In this document: positions 1-7,545 of the stretch, piece after piece
Layout of the letters: each line of letters begins with the position of its first letter
Numbering within the stretch: position 1 is the stretch's first letter
DNA from: Victivallales bacterium
GTDB taxonomy: Bacteria > Verrucomicrobiota > Lentisphaeria > Oligosphaerales > Oligosphaeraceae
Direction of reading: 5' to 3'
Length of the DNA stretch: 11,766 nucleotides
NCBI GenBank assembly: GCA_017431185.1
Contig: JAFRLP010000207.1
Location: 1-11,766, forward strand
Translations under genes and position numbers: made by a program
Notes under the pieces: model-generated
Databases searched by the model: none
Told to the model about the DNA's origin: nothing
What the model saw: the letters and a program-made list of their open reading frames with translations, nothing else

Positions 1-3000
1 GCAGAAGAAATACGGCGAGAGACCGCACACCAGGTTGTAGGTGAGGAAATGGCGGATGGCCAGGTCGTTTTCAGGCTCGTCGTATGACCATGCCTTCCAG
101 CGGTCAGGCTGGTAGAGCTGCACCGCCTTGCGGAACTCGCCGATTAGCGCCACGGTGGCTTCATTGGTGCGGGTTCCGTAGCCGATGCGCATCAGTTCGG
201 GGGTGAACAGCCCGTAGTAGTTGACACTGTTGCCCTTGAGCAGGCGGGTTTCGTAGATTTCGCCAGACACAATGACGTCGAAATAGGTGTCCGCAGGGGT
301 GCGGGTGGAGTAGAGATGCCCGATAATGAAGGTGTCGGGATTCTTTTGCCTGACCATGTGCCAGACACGGCGATAGAATTCGCGCAGTCCCAGCAGGTCG
401 TTGTCATGATGCTCGTAGCCGAATTCGTCATGCCACACGCAGCCGTGCAGGGCATTGCCGCAACTTCTGGGCCAGGAGAGGTCAAAGTAGAGGTCGCGGA
501 CATCAATGTACGGATTGTCCAGGTAGTAGGCCATGGAGTCCAACTGGTAGTCGAGGTAGTTTCGGCAGTTGAGGCAGCCATACGTCCATCCCTTGGGTTT
601 CCGCTTGGAGTCGTTGGTGGCTCCTGCATAGTTGCCCAGTTGGGGAGGCGAGTTGTGCCACAGGCTGCCCCAGTAGTTCCAGTCCTCCGAATACGAGCCG
701 GCTCCTTTGGGCGCAAAATAGTACTGGAAGGTCACATCCTTGGCGGTGTGCGGCTTGATGATCATGCCGTAGTGGTACTTCCATTTCTCGTAGTCATCCA
801 GATGACCAGGACGGGTGGTGTTGAAATATCTGGGCACATTGAAGACCATCATGTTGTTGATGCGGTCACGGATGCGCCAGGGACGCGGATTGAGAGGCTT
901 GGTCGGAGTCGGCTGAAGGTAGAAACTGATGGCGCGGGCACGGCGGTCAGGTATCGGCGAATCCACCAGACGGACGGTCAAAGTCACCTGGCGGTCATTG
1001 ACGGCCACGGTCATTGCCCTGCGCTTGTCCTTGACGTAGCGTCCGCGATGCGTATGCGTTCCGCCTGACAGGCCGACCTCGTTGCCTCCGCACCAGAAGA
1101 ACGGCTTCTCGAATGGATCGACGTCAAATTGGTATCCGCCTCTCTTGACCAGTGAGTTGCGCTCATAGCAGGAACTGTTGTCGTCAAAGGCATCGACATA
1201 TTGGCGGTCCAGCGGTATTACGAGTTCCAATGAGTTGGGCTTGGGCTGTCCGTCAGGCAGATGCAGCGTGAACCAGACCACGCCGTCATATTCCGCCACT
1301 GCATCAATGGTCACGCCCTGGTCAGGTGCGCTGGAGGTGAGACGGTATTTCACCGCATCTTTCTTCGCCTCCAGCAGACTCGCCTGGAATGGCAGCGGCA
1401 CGCCGTTGAAGCGCAATGCCACCGTGCCTTTGAGCAGTTCACGCCCCTGTGAGACAATGGAGGCGAGCACACCTTCCCCGCCGAAGCGGATGGCACGCCC
1501 CCAGCAGGAGAATGTTCCGTGGTCATCCTTCACGGGAGTCCACGGCGGGGGCAGTTCATCCGAAATCCCCACTTTCGTGCCTACCCAGGAGCCGTCTCCT
1601 TCTGGTATGGAATAGACATCTTCCAGTTCGTAGAGGAATGTTCCCTGCGGGTCATGGATTTTCTGGAGCACACGATACCTGCCCGGCGGCAGTGCGGCAA
1701 TGGAGAAGGGGACATTGACGACAGGCGTACTGTCGTCAATGTCGGCGGAGGCCGTGTGCGTCACCCGTCCGTCTTGACGATTCAGGAATTGGACGACGAC
1801 TTTGCATTTTCCCGCATCCAAACGCTGGTTCTTGAACACCAGAACCAGTTGCTTCTTGGGAATGTCCGTGTAGATGTAACTCATGACGACGGGCTGTTCC
1901 GTCCCGCAGGGAATGGTGTTGCGGTAGATGACCGCCCCTGCGGATGTGGTGACCGTCAGATGCAGGGTTGGCTTGTCCGGCAGACGCTCCGCGATGATTT
2001 TCAGCGGAATCTCCTTGCCAGGGGACAGCGCGATGGTTTTCTCGCTGTCAAACGCGAAGATGGGGGCTGGCGCCTGGACACGCACCTTCAGTTCCTGCGC
2101 CTGCCGGGAGGCAGCCGTCATCTGGAGATTGAGTTTGCCCTCGCCCGGCTTGCCGAGCGAGGTGACATGCAGGGCGCAGGCCGACGGGTCGCAGGTGACA
2201 GGAATCAGGTGCTCCGCCTCCGCATAGAGCGTCATCACTGGAGCAAGCGAGGCCGCGCCGTTGCTGGCGGGGGTGTTGCGGCAGACGTTGAGCCAGAACT
2301 TGCGTCCTTCAGGAGGTTGCGCAATTCCCAAGGCGCGCCAGGGAATCGCGCATTCAAAATGCCACAGTCCATCCTGAAGCGTGGAGGTGGAGACGGCGCC
2401 TTCCGCGCTCCAGCCTGTCTCGTCGTTTCGGGCGTCATAACGCACGCCGTTGAAATTGAAAATCATCTGGAGAATGGCTGGGGCCTGGTTGTCCGCATTG
2501 ATGAGCACCTCTATCGAATCGTCCTGCCACACGGGGCCGTCATGTTCCTTGGCGATGGTGCGGAGGTCTTTGCCTGGCGTGACCGCAGCGACATAGAGGT
2601 TGTCCTGGTCGTAGGCCAGGCACACCCGTCCCGGGTCGGCGGAGAGTGAGTGGGTGCGCACATCACGGATGCCCACCGTGGAGAATGGGTACTCGCCCTC
2701 CTGGATATGTCCATCCGTCTTGGGTGTGCGCCGTCCAATGGTGAACTTGACCGGCTCGGCGGCTGCCTGGATCTTGTCGGCCAACCGACGGTACTCGCTC
2801 ACCAATTCGTCTTCCGGCAATTTGGAGTCAAACACGCGGAGTTCGTCAATCAAGGTTCGCCCAGGGTCGCTCTGTCCGAAATGCTCTCCAACCGCCAAGG
2901 TGGTGAAGTCAAGTTTGATGGTTTTCCTGAGTTCGGACATCGCCTTGCTCACGCCATCCAAGTGTAGTTGGACGGCCCGATCATTCCAGGACACCACCAC

Positions 3001-3567
3001 ATGATGCCATTCGCCAGGGCGCCAGGAGGGCACGCGGGTGAAAATGGTCGTGGAGTCGGCAGGCTTGTCCAACTGCCCCAGGAAAACCGCCAGCCTGGAC
3101 TCATAGGGTATGCGGTAAATCAGCAGACGTTGCTGGCCATTCGCGGCGCTGACGAAGACATGCTGGTTCAGGTCATCCCCCAGCCAGTTCTCTGGTTTCA
3201 GCCAGAAACTCACGGTGCCCGCTGACCCGCGCATTTCTGGCGTGGGATGATAATAGACCGTGTGGATTCGCCCCGCCGCATCTTTGCCTGCGGCAAAGGC
3301 CGCGCCTGAGATGCCAGGCAGAAGCAGTGTTTCTGCACGCACGGAGCCAGAGTGCTTGCCCAACTGCCCCTGCATTCCCACGGCCTCCTGGTTGCTGTCC
3401 GCCGTGGCGAGGGCGGTGGTTCCCGTGCCTCCAAAATCCGCCTGAATGGTGTGATCAAAGGAGATGTAGTAGCCTGGCTCCGCAGCCGTCAGGCGGACGC
3501 CAAATGCCGAAATGATCAACAGGACAGCAAGCGTGGTGGATAGGGTGTTCTTGGATGTCATCGTCAT
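1..3567 (-). CDS. Very large exported glycoside-hydrolase-like protein with LamG and CBM9-like domains (3' end outside window)
   Basis: Reading the minus strand from ATG 3567 gives 1189 open codons up to the window edge, so the C-terminus is missing. A signal peptide is visible (Lys6, hydrophobic stretch TTLAVLLIISAFGV, Ala-Ala near residue 29). Residues about 115-264 form a LamG/concanavalin-like module (GTVSFWLKP, GEWHHVVVSW, LIDELRVFD). Residues about 285-435 resemble a CBM9/DOMON sugar-binding domain (VWQDDSIEVLINAD, FECAIPWRALGI). Beta-sandwich segments follow. From about residue 650 the pattern WVGTKVGIS...PPPWTPV...WGR resembles the 'glycoside hydrolase domain' (DUF6067-like, distantly GH123-like) proteins, and a barrel-like region begins near 900. 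Asp-Glu in HDEFGY (about residue 1047) are catalytic candidates, but this is inference. The start is supported by GAGGAAGG five bases upstream. Only 11 bases separate it from the pseudopilin stop, so it is the last visible gene of the PHP-pseudopilin operon. It probably acts outside the cytoplasm on complex glycans; the substrate cannot be told. Confidence 0.88.
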   Translation of the reverse strand, partial: MTMTSKNTLSTTLAVLLIISAFGVRLTAAEPGYYISFDHTIQADFGGTGTTALATADSNQEAVGMQGQLGKHSGSVRAETLLLPGISGAAFAAGKDAAGRIHTVYYHPTPEMRGSAGTVSFWLKPENWLGDDLNQHVFVSAANGQQRLLIYRIPYESRLAVFLGQLDKPADSTTIFTRVPSWRPGEWHHVVVSWNDRAVQLHLDGVSKAMSELRKTIKLDFTTLAVGEHFGQSDPGRTLIDELRVFDSKLPEDELVSEYRRLADKIQAAAEPVKFTIGRRTPKTDGHIQEGEYPFSTVGIRDVRTHSLSADPGRVCLAYDQDNLYVAAVTPGKDLRTIAKEHDGPVWQDDSIEVLINADNQAPAILQMIFNFNGVRYDARNDETGWSAEGAVSTSTLQDGLWHFECAIPWRALGIAQPPEGRKFWLNVCRNTPASNGAASLAPVMTLYAEAEHLIPVTCDPSACALHVTSLGKPGEGKLNLQMTAASRQAQELKVRVQAPAPIFAFDSEKTIALSPGKEIPLKIIAERLPDKPTLHLTVTTSAGAVIYRNTIPCGTEQPVVMSYIYTDIPKKQLVLVFKNQRLDAGKCKVVVQFLNRQDGRVTHTASADIDDSTPVVNVPFSIAALPPGRYRVLQKIHDPQGTFLYELEDVYSIPEGDGSWVGTKVGISDELPPPWTPVKDDHGTFSCWGRAIRFGGEGVLASIVSQGRELLKGTVALRFNGVPLPFQASLLEAKKDAVKYRLTSSAPDQGVTIDAVAEYDGVVWFTLHLPDGQPKPNSLELVIPLDRQYVDAFDDNSSCYERNSLVKRGGYQFDVDPFEKPFFWCGGNEVGLSGGTHTHRGRYVKDKRRAMTVAVNDRQVTLTVRLVDSPIPDRRARAISFYLQPTPTKPLNPRPWRIRDRINNMMVFNVPRYFNTTRPGHLDDYEKWKYHYGMIIKPHTAKDVTFQYYFAPKGAGSYSEDWNYWGSLWHNSPPQLGNYAGATNDSKRKPKGWTYGCLNCRNYLDYQLDSMAYYLDNPYIDVRDLYFDLSWPRSCGNALHGCVWHDEFGYEHHDNDLLGLREFYRRVWHMVRQKNPDTFIIGHLYSTRTPADTYFDVIVSGEIYETRLLKGNSVNYYGLFTPELMRIGYGTRTNEATVALIGEFRKAVQLYQPDRWKAWSYDEPENDLAIRHFLTYNLVCGLSPYFFC

Positions 3568-3578
3568 CTATGCCTTCC

Positions 3579-4319
3579 TCAATTCAGTTTCCATTGGAAC
3601 ATGGTGCGGTTCTTCATGGCCTCGGGGCGCATGGCCTCCACATGGGCGTCGACAAAAGCCTGGTTGAAGGTGCCGCCGTGAACCCGATAATAGGCGCGCG
3701 GAAACCAGTAGTTGCTGGAATTGGGGTCGCCTTCCCCTACATAGCAGGTGGAGTGCTCGCCGCAGATGGCGTCAGTGTAGGGATTGTCCAGGATATGCTC
3801 CGCGACAAGGTAGAGAAGTGATGGATTCTTGAGCTGCGGAAGAGTGGCCGGTTCTTTGTAGTCATAGCCATTGCCGATGATGATGCTGTTGGCACCCAGC
3901 GTTCCGCCCAATGCGTAGGTCTGCTTGTTGGTGAACGAGAAATTGTCATAGTTGAACTTGCCCTGGTAATCGGCTCCAGGTATTTTGTTGTAGCGCAGGA
4001 ACATGGACGGGCAGCGAACCAGCACGGCCTTGCTGTCCAGCGCCAGCAGACCCTCGTTGTAGAGCCGCGCCATCCAGACCTCGGAGGTGCATTTGGAGCC
4101 GGCCGGCGGTACTCCGCCGCCAGATGCATACGGGAAGGCACCGCTGGAGTCGTCCAGGTACATGGCCATGGACAGGGCAATCTGCCTGGTGTTGCTCATG
4201 CAACTGATTCCCCGTGCCTTCTCACGCGCCTTGCTCAACGCCGGCAAAAGCATCGCGGCAAGCACGGCGATTATGGCTATGACGACAAGCAATTCGACAA
4301 GGGTGAAAGTTCTTCTCAT
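3579..4319 (-). CDS. Type II secretion-like pseudopilin (prepilin N-terminal methylation domain, H-X9-D variant)
   Basis: A 246-residue protein starting [17 protein letters not shown], the class III prepilin signal: a short basic leader, cleavage before Phe5, Glu at mature position 5 and a hydrophobic helix to about residue 26, then LSKAREKAR. Such proteins are processed by a prepilin peptidase and sit in the inner membrane or in pseudopilus-like assemblies. The C-terminal part has an H-X9-D motif (His in YRVHGG, Asp in FVDAHV), matching the prepilin-type 'H-X9-DG' family except that Gly is Ala. The usual Gly before the cleavage site is Thr. Six cysteines lie in the globular part. I chose ATG 4319 because a 48-base longer form would put a charged tail before the signal and because GGAG lies six bases upstream. 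The start overlaps the PHP stop as ATGA, indicating translational coupling. Its partner is probably the large secreted protein encoded 11 bases downstream. Role in export or surface display is inferred. Confidence 0.9.
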   Translation of the reverse strand: MRRTFTLVELLVVIAIIAVLAAMLLPALSKAREKARGISCMSNTRQIALSMAMYLDDSSGAFPYASGGGVPPAGSKCTSEVWMARLYNEGLLALDSKAVLVRCPSMFLRYNKIPGADYQGKFNYDNFSFTNKQTYALGGTLGANSIIIGNGYDYKEPATLPQLKNPSLLYLVAEHILDNPYTDAICGEHSTCYVGEGDPNSSNYWFPRAYYRVHGGTFNQAFVDAHVEAMRPEAMKNRTMFQWKLN

Positions 4320-5578
4320 GGCTGGCTCCGTGGATGTTTTTGGGTTGATGCGTCGTGGGAAAGGCACCTTGGAGGCTGCTGTTCTTGCTGCCGTTGGCGG
4401 TTATGCACCCAGATGGGGGAGCACCAGCACCATCTGCCATCTTTGGTGATGACCCGCAGGTAGTAGCAGTCCACAGGTTGCTCAGGATGGTAATCGAAGA
4501 AGAGCGCCTGGGGCTTGGTGAGTATGACCCAATCGCGGCAGTTCTTGACCACGTAGATGCGTGACACCTCCGCATCCCCCGAGAAATCGTAGTAGATGGC
4601 ACGGTCTTCGCCTGCGTCCAGCGTGATTTCCTCGCCGATGCAATGGCCGTTGATGCGAAAATCCAGTTTCATGCGTCCCCCCGTGAAGGCAAAGGTGCGG
4701 CGCGCCTTCAGCGCATCGAAGATGGCCTCGCGGGTATTTTCCCTGGCCCAGACTCCCGTCAGCGCGACGAAATGGCCTTCGGCGTTGAGAAGCCGTCCGC
4801 CGGAGCCGTCATGGGAGTCAGACCCCGCGATGATTCCCATGCGCGCTCCGCGCTTTAGGGCATCCTGCCAGGTGCCGCCCTCGCAGCAGGAGTCGAAGAA
4901 CAGCGGGTGATTGAAGTATTCCGAACAGTCCCCTTCGCCTGAGGCAATCTCCATCATCGGGGTCATCAGTTCCAGCGGAATGGAGTTGAAGTCGCATCCT
5001 GCGGAGAGGAACTGCGTGTCGTGCGGGGCGAGCAGAAGGTCATCCCTGGCGAGGGCGGCGCGAAGTTCCTCGGCGGTGATTTCGCCGTTCCTAACGCCGC
5101 GAACCATTTCCCCGTGGTCATGGCGATAGTAGATGACCATGTTGTTGTACCAGGGATAGGAGTCGCGCTCATAGGCCAGAAGCGTGGTGAAGTGTCCTGG
5201 CTCGTAATGGTCTTGGACAGCCTTTTGGATGCGCTCCCATTTCCCTTCGTCCCAGAGTTCGGCGGAGGCGACCCCGCCGTGGTCGTGGTCGGTGAGCGCG
5301 GCAAAGTCCAGGCCAGGCAAGGAACGGAGACGTTCGAAGTACAGTTCGGGGGAGAGGGAACGCAGGCCGTCGGACATGGAGCAGTGACCGTGCATTTCCC
5401 CGATGTAGGCATGGTACTCCGTGGGCGGTGGCCAGAATTTCCGTTCTGTGGCCTGTACTTTTGCCCAGAGTTCTTCCATTCCCAGGGCATTGCGCCCGGA
5501 ATACACCAAATCGGTGAATTCCCGGCATCGTCCTGGCATGTCTATGCGTTTCGCCAAATGACGTTCAGGATGCTGCAC
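4316..5578 (-). CDS. PHP-family metallohydrolase (CehA/McbA or DUF3604-like)
   Basis: A 420-residue protein with the full set of polymerase and histidinol phosphatase (PHP) metal-site motifs: [11 protein letters not shown] (His63, His65, Asp70), LTDHDHGG (residues 95-102), Glu137 in YERDSY, His153/His155, APHD (His186) and GSDSHDG (Asp254, His256). The C-terminal beta domain ends in [10 protein letters not shown]...SPIWV, which is usual for CehA/McbA and DUF3604 relatives. These are metal-dependent phosphoesterases or related hydrolases; the substrate here is unknown. No signal peptide is visible, so a cytoplasmic location is likely. I prefer GTG 5578 because AAAGGAG lies nine bases upstream; an in-frame GTG at 5614 would add 12 residues but would place that ribosome site inside the gene. 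The last 30 residues are Gln/Pro/His-rich and look like low-constraint tail sequence where the frame runs into the pseudopilin start (ATGA overlap). It is the first gene of a three-gene operon. Confidence 0.87.
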   Translation of the reverse strand: MQHPERHLAKRIDMPGRCREFTDLVYSGRNALGMEELWAKVQATERKFWPPPTEYHAYIGEMHGHCSMSDGLRSLSPELYFERLRSLPGLDFAALTDHDHGGVASAELWDEGKWERIQKAVQDHYEPGHFTTLLAYERDSYPWYNNMVIYYRHDHGEMVRGVRNGEITAEELRAALARDDLLLAPHDTQFLSAGCDFNSIPLELMTPMMEIASGEGDCSEYFNHPLFFDSCCEGGTWQDALKRGARMGIIAGSDSHDGSGGRLLNAEGHFVALTGVWARENTREAIFDALKARRTFAFTGGRMKLDFRINGHCIGEEITLDAGEDRAIYYDFSGDAEVSRIYVVKNCRDWVILTKPQALFFDYHPEQPVDCYYLRVITKDGRWCWCSPIWVHNRQRQQEQQPPRCLSHDASTQKHPRSQP

Positions 5579-5587
5579 GTTGAAAAT

Positions 5588-5594
5588 CTCCTTT
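5588..5594 (-). promoter_or_regulatory. Ribosome binding site deciding the GTG start of the PHP gene
   Basis: AAAGGAG on the minus strand lies nine bases before GTG 5578. The same box and spacing precede the pseudopilin at 10495, which supports the shorter PHP protein over the version from GTG 5614. Confidence 0.75.
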
Positions 5595-5627
5595 GTTCGG
5601 AAAGGATGTGGCACTTGATGCGATTAC

Positions 5628-5643
5628 TTGTGTAATTATACAA
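5628..5643. promoter_or_regulatory. Near-perfect palindrome over the -10 box (candidate operator)
   Basis: TTGTGTAATTATACAA reads the same on both strands at 14 of 16 positions, with the mismatch only at one symmetric pair. It covers the -10 box and expected start of the PHP operon, where a bound dimer would block polymerase. The regulator is unknown; AT-rich palindromes can also arise by chance. Confidence 0.4.
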
Positions 5644-5663
5644 AAAAGAATCCGTTTACGCAA
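5635..5663 (-). promoter_or_regulatory. Sigma-70-type promoter of the PHP-pseudopilin-glycosidase operon
   Basis: On the minus strand TATAAT (5640-5635) is a perfect -10 box. TTGCGT (5663-5658) stands 17 bases upstream as a weak -35 box that matches only its TTG. Transcription would start near 5628, giving a leader of about 50 bases before GTG 5578. The weak -35 box would suit an activated or repressed promoter. Confidence 0.6.
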
Positions 5664-5706
5664 TAGGATTTAGTCTGAAAGAAATATGATTCTGTCCAAG
5701 AGGATA

Positions 5707-5737
5707 AAAGGACTCAAAGGACGCAAAGGGACGAAAG
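5707..5737. repeat. Short 9-bp tandem repeat (AAAGGACKC)
   Basis: Three units in phase (AAAGGACTC, AAAGGACGC, AAAGGGACG) are followed by a partial AAAG. It lies in the 264-base gap between the ATPase stop and the PHP start. Read on the minus strand it is a run of GTCCTTT-like words. I see no gene in it; function unknown. Confidence 0.6.
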
Positions 5738-5803
5738 ATGCCAGATGCGTCACACGCGGCAGAAAACAATTGCATTGGCAATCCCCCCTGCCTCCCGACT
5801 TGC

Positions 5804-5825
5804 CCGCGAGACCTTGGCCTCGCGG
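5804..5825. repeat. Inverted repeat downstream of the ATPase gene
   Basis: CCGCGAG and CTCGCGG form a perfect 7 bp GC-rich stem around an 8-base loop, 18 bases past the end of the ATPase gene. No T-run follows on either strand, so it is not a classical intrinsic terminator. It may protect the 3' end of the message or be a REP-like palindrome. Confidence 0.45.
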
Positions 5826-5842
5826 ATTGAGGTGGACAGTCT

Positions 5843-7279
5843 TCACTCCAGAAGATTTCGGAGGGAGATGATGGCGCCAAAGTAACCATCTGCGGCCACA
5901 ACGGGCGACAGATGGCCATCGTAAACAAGCGCTGTGCGAATCGACACGCCATTAGGACGTTCTATTGCCCTGATTTTCTTGTCCACCTCGTCAATGACCT
6001 CTCGCCCAATCTCCCTTCGCCTTTTGATTTCGACCACGCATAGCGAGCGTCTGGTTTGGATAAGAAGGTCAATCTGGCATCCTTTTCGTCCGCGCGGGGC
6101 GTTGGATGCGTTGCGCCGATAGGGAGCGGCGGATGTGATTATCACACCATTTAGGTTAAGCGCGGGAAGCAACTCTTGGTAGTTGTTAATCACCAGGTTC
6201 TCGAAGGCGAGTCCCATGACCGTGTCAAAGCCCTCCAGCGCCTCTAGCGTCGCCAAATCGAATGTTCCCGCGTCAATGATGTCCTTCACGGGTTCAATGT
6301 ATTTTAGATAGAAGCGCGAATAGTTGTCCTTCAGACGATAACGTATTTCCCGAGCCATTTTTCCTGTCTCTGGATTCTGGCAATGATCCTGGGAGACTAG
6401 CCCCGCCTCGACCAGCCTTGCCAGAACGGATGAGACACGACCGCCTTTGCCCATATTCAGTTTCTGGACAATTTCCACTCCTGTGCTGGAACTTTCGGAG
6501 AGAATCCTCAGGACATTTCCTGAAATCGTCTTCTCCGATGTAATCACATCCCTGAACATTTCATCAAAGTCCATCCTCAAGACGCTGTTCGGGCGAAAGC
6601 AGAGCCGACGTATGTTCTCCTCGGCGGAGAGACTGGGAGCCACTTCCTCAAGATAACGTGGAATGCCGCCAGTCACCGAAAGCACATCGATGATTTCGCG
6701 CGAATCAATGCGCGAAGCGGACTTGCCCCAGAATTTGGCGCAGTCCTTGAGAGGCAACTCCTTTATGACCATATCCAAGGAACGACGCCCCATGAAGGCG
6801 CTATTGTCTATGATATTGTCCCTAAGCCAACTCGATACGCTTCCGCAAAGGACAAGAATCAACCTCTCATGCTTCTTGAAGAGATTGTCCCAGGCAATCT
6901 TCAGGTCATCGGCAAAGCATTTGTCATAATGAGCCAGCCACGAGATTTCATCCAATAGCACAACAGTGTTCTCCGCGTCATGGATGATTGAGTTCAAACG
7001 ATAAAAGGCATCCATCCAACAGGAGGGCGGAGTGTTCGTGGTTCCTGCCTGTCCAGCCAACTGTTGCGCAAACGTCATCAATTGGTCGCCGTTTGACAAC
7101 CCCTGCTGCGGACGACGCCCTTCGATTTTGAGGAATCGGCATTCAGAACGCCTGGCAAAAACTTCGATTAGCGTGCTCTTGCCAATGCGGCGGCGGCCTC
7201 TGCACGTCACAAGCGACGCGGTTCGTTTGCTCAAAAGGGTTTTCAGTTGTTCCAGTTGCTCTTCTCGACCAAAAAACAT
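5843..7279 (-). CDS. ATP-binding protein of the ATPase_2 / DUF234 type
   Basis: A 478-residue AAA-like P-loop ATPase. Walker A is GRRRIGKST (residues 28-36), the form typical of the archaeal-type ATPase_2 family. Walker B is VVLLDEISWL (Asp110, Glu111), and LVLCGSVSSWL is a sensor-like strand. A winged-helix region follows around residues 255-320. The C-terminal DUF234-like region has Asp404 and the pair Glu417-Ile-Lys419, the pattern of a PD-(D/E)XK nuclease fold. ATG 7279 is supported by GGAG eight bases upstream. The family is common, often encoded alone, and its biological role is poorly known; roles in mobile or selfish elements or in defence have been suggested. Here it stands alone, divergent from the lipase-like gene and more AT-rich than its neighbours by eye, which is compatible with transfer. 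Confidence 0.88.
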   Translation of the reverse strand: MFFGREEQLEQLKTLLSKRTASLVTCRGRRRIGKSTLIEVFARRSECRFLKIEGRRPQQGLSNGDQLMTFAQQLAGQAGTTNTPPSCWMDAFYRLNSIIHDAENTVVLLDEISWLAHYDKCFADDLKIAWDNLFKKHERLILVLCGSVSSWLRDNIIDNSAFMGRRSLDMVIKELPLKDCAKFWGKSASRIDSREIIDVLSVTGGIPRYLEEVAPSLSAEENIRRLCFRPNSVLRMDFDEMFRDVITSEKTISGNVLRILSESSSTGVEIVQKLNMGKGGRVSSVLARLVEAGLVSQDHCQNPETGKMAREIRYRLKDNYSRFYLKYIEPVKDIIDAGTFDLATLEALEGFDTVMGLAFENLVINNYQELLPALNLNGVIITSAAPYRRNASNAPRGRKGCQIDLLIQTRRSLCVVEIKRRREIGREVIDEVDKKIRAIERPNGVSIRTALVYDGHLSPVVAADGYFGAIISLRNLLE

Positions 7280-7315
7280 CTCATATGCTCCAGAAACGTT
7301 TTCTTAAGTGAATCC

Positions 7316-7478
7316 CATCCCCTTTTCTGCCTTCTGCAAAAAAAAGGACTGAAAAACACTGCTAAAATATGTCCCCTATTTTGCGTTTTGCAAATTAGGG
7401 GACAGAAAAAACATTCTGAAAAAATGTCCCCTGTTCTGTATTTGCAAATTAGGGGAAAAAAGGTTCTGTTCCAGAAAA
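7316..7478. repeat. Three tandem 54-55 bp units with TGTCCCCT...GGGGA hairpins
   Basis: The word TCCCCT starts at 7318, 7372 and 7427. GCAAA follows at offset 18, 18 and 17, and a (G)GGA word at offset about 26, so three units align with periods of 54 and 55. The middle unit is the best preserved, the right one has mutated inner arms and the left one is decayed (AAGGA in place of GGGGA). They fill most of the gap between the divergent ATPase and lipase-like genes. GGGGACA-type palindromes are often associated with REP/RAYT-like elements, but no transposase is in the window. Confidence 0.8.
7370..7404. repeat. Strong hairpin in the middle repeat unit
   Basis: TGTCCCCTATTTTGC (7370-7384) pairs with GCAAATTAGGGGACA (7390-7404) at 14 of 15 positions around the five-base loop GTTTT. 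It would form a cruciform or RNA hairpin on either strand. On the minus strand it is followed by TATTTT, a poor terminator tail. Confidence 0.75.
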
Positions 7479-7491
7479 GTGGTGAAACCCC

Positions 7492-7519
7492 TTGTAATTC
7501 GTTTTGCCAGGAATATATT
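7492..7519 (+). promoter_or_regulatory. Candidate promoter of the lipase-like gene
   Basis: TTGTAA (7492-7497) and TATATT (7514-7519) are separated by 16 bases and lie just outside the tandem repeats. The leader before TTG 7546 would be about 20 bases, just enough for the ribosome site. Confidence 0.45.
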
Positions 7520-7532
7520 TTGAAAAGCACAA

Positions 7533-7540
7533 AAGGAGGT
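7533..7540 (+). promoter_or_regulatory. Consensus ribosome binding site that fixes a TTG start
   Basis: AAGGAGGT is a full match to the 16S rRNA 3' end and stands five bases before TTG 7546. The upstream in-frame ATG at 7504 has no such site and would swallow the box, so TTG is the likely start. Confidence 0.8.
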
Positions 7541-7545
7541 CAAAC

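Noticed and set aside
1519..2649. A 376-codon plus-strand open frame inside the large minus-strand gene, and a 250-codon one at 316-1068
   Set aside because: Both are antisense to a continuous minus-strand frame with recognisable domains. Their translations are Arg/Gly/Val-rich without motifs, as expected from shadows of GC-rich codons.
5579..5614. Longer PHP protein from GTG 5614
   Set aside because: The ribosome site AAAGGAG would lie inside the coding part and no box precedes 5614. The 12 extra residues look uninformative.
5804..5825. Intrinsic terminator of the ATPase gene
   Set aside because: The stem is good but no T-run follows on the minus strand, so it is listed only as an inverted repeat.
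7316..7478. CRISPR array
   Set aside because: Units are directly adjacent without unique spacers of constant size, and no cas gene is present. Similarity runs through the whole 54-55 bp period.
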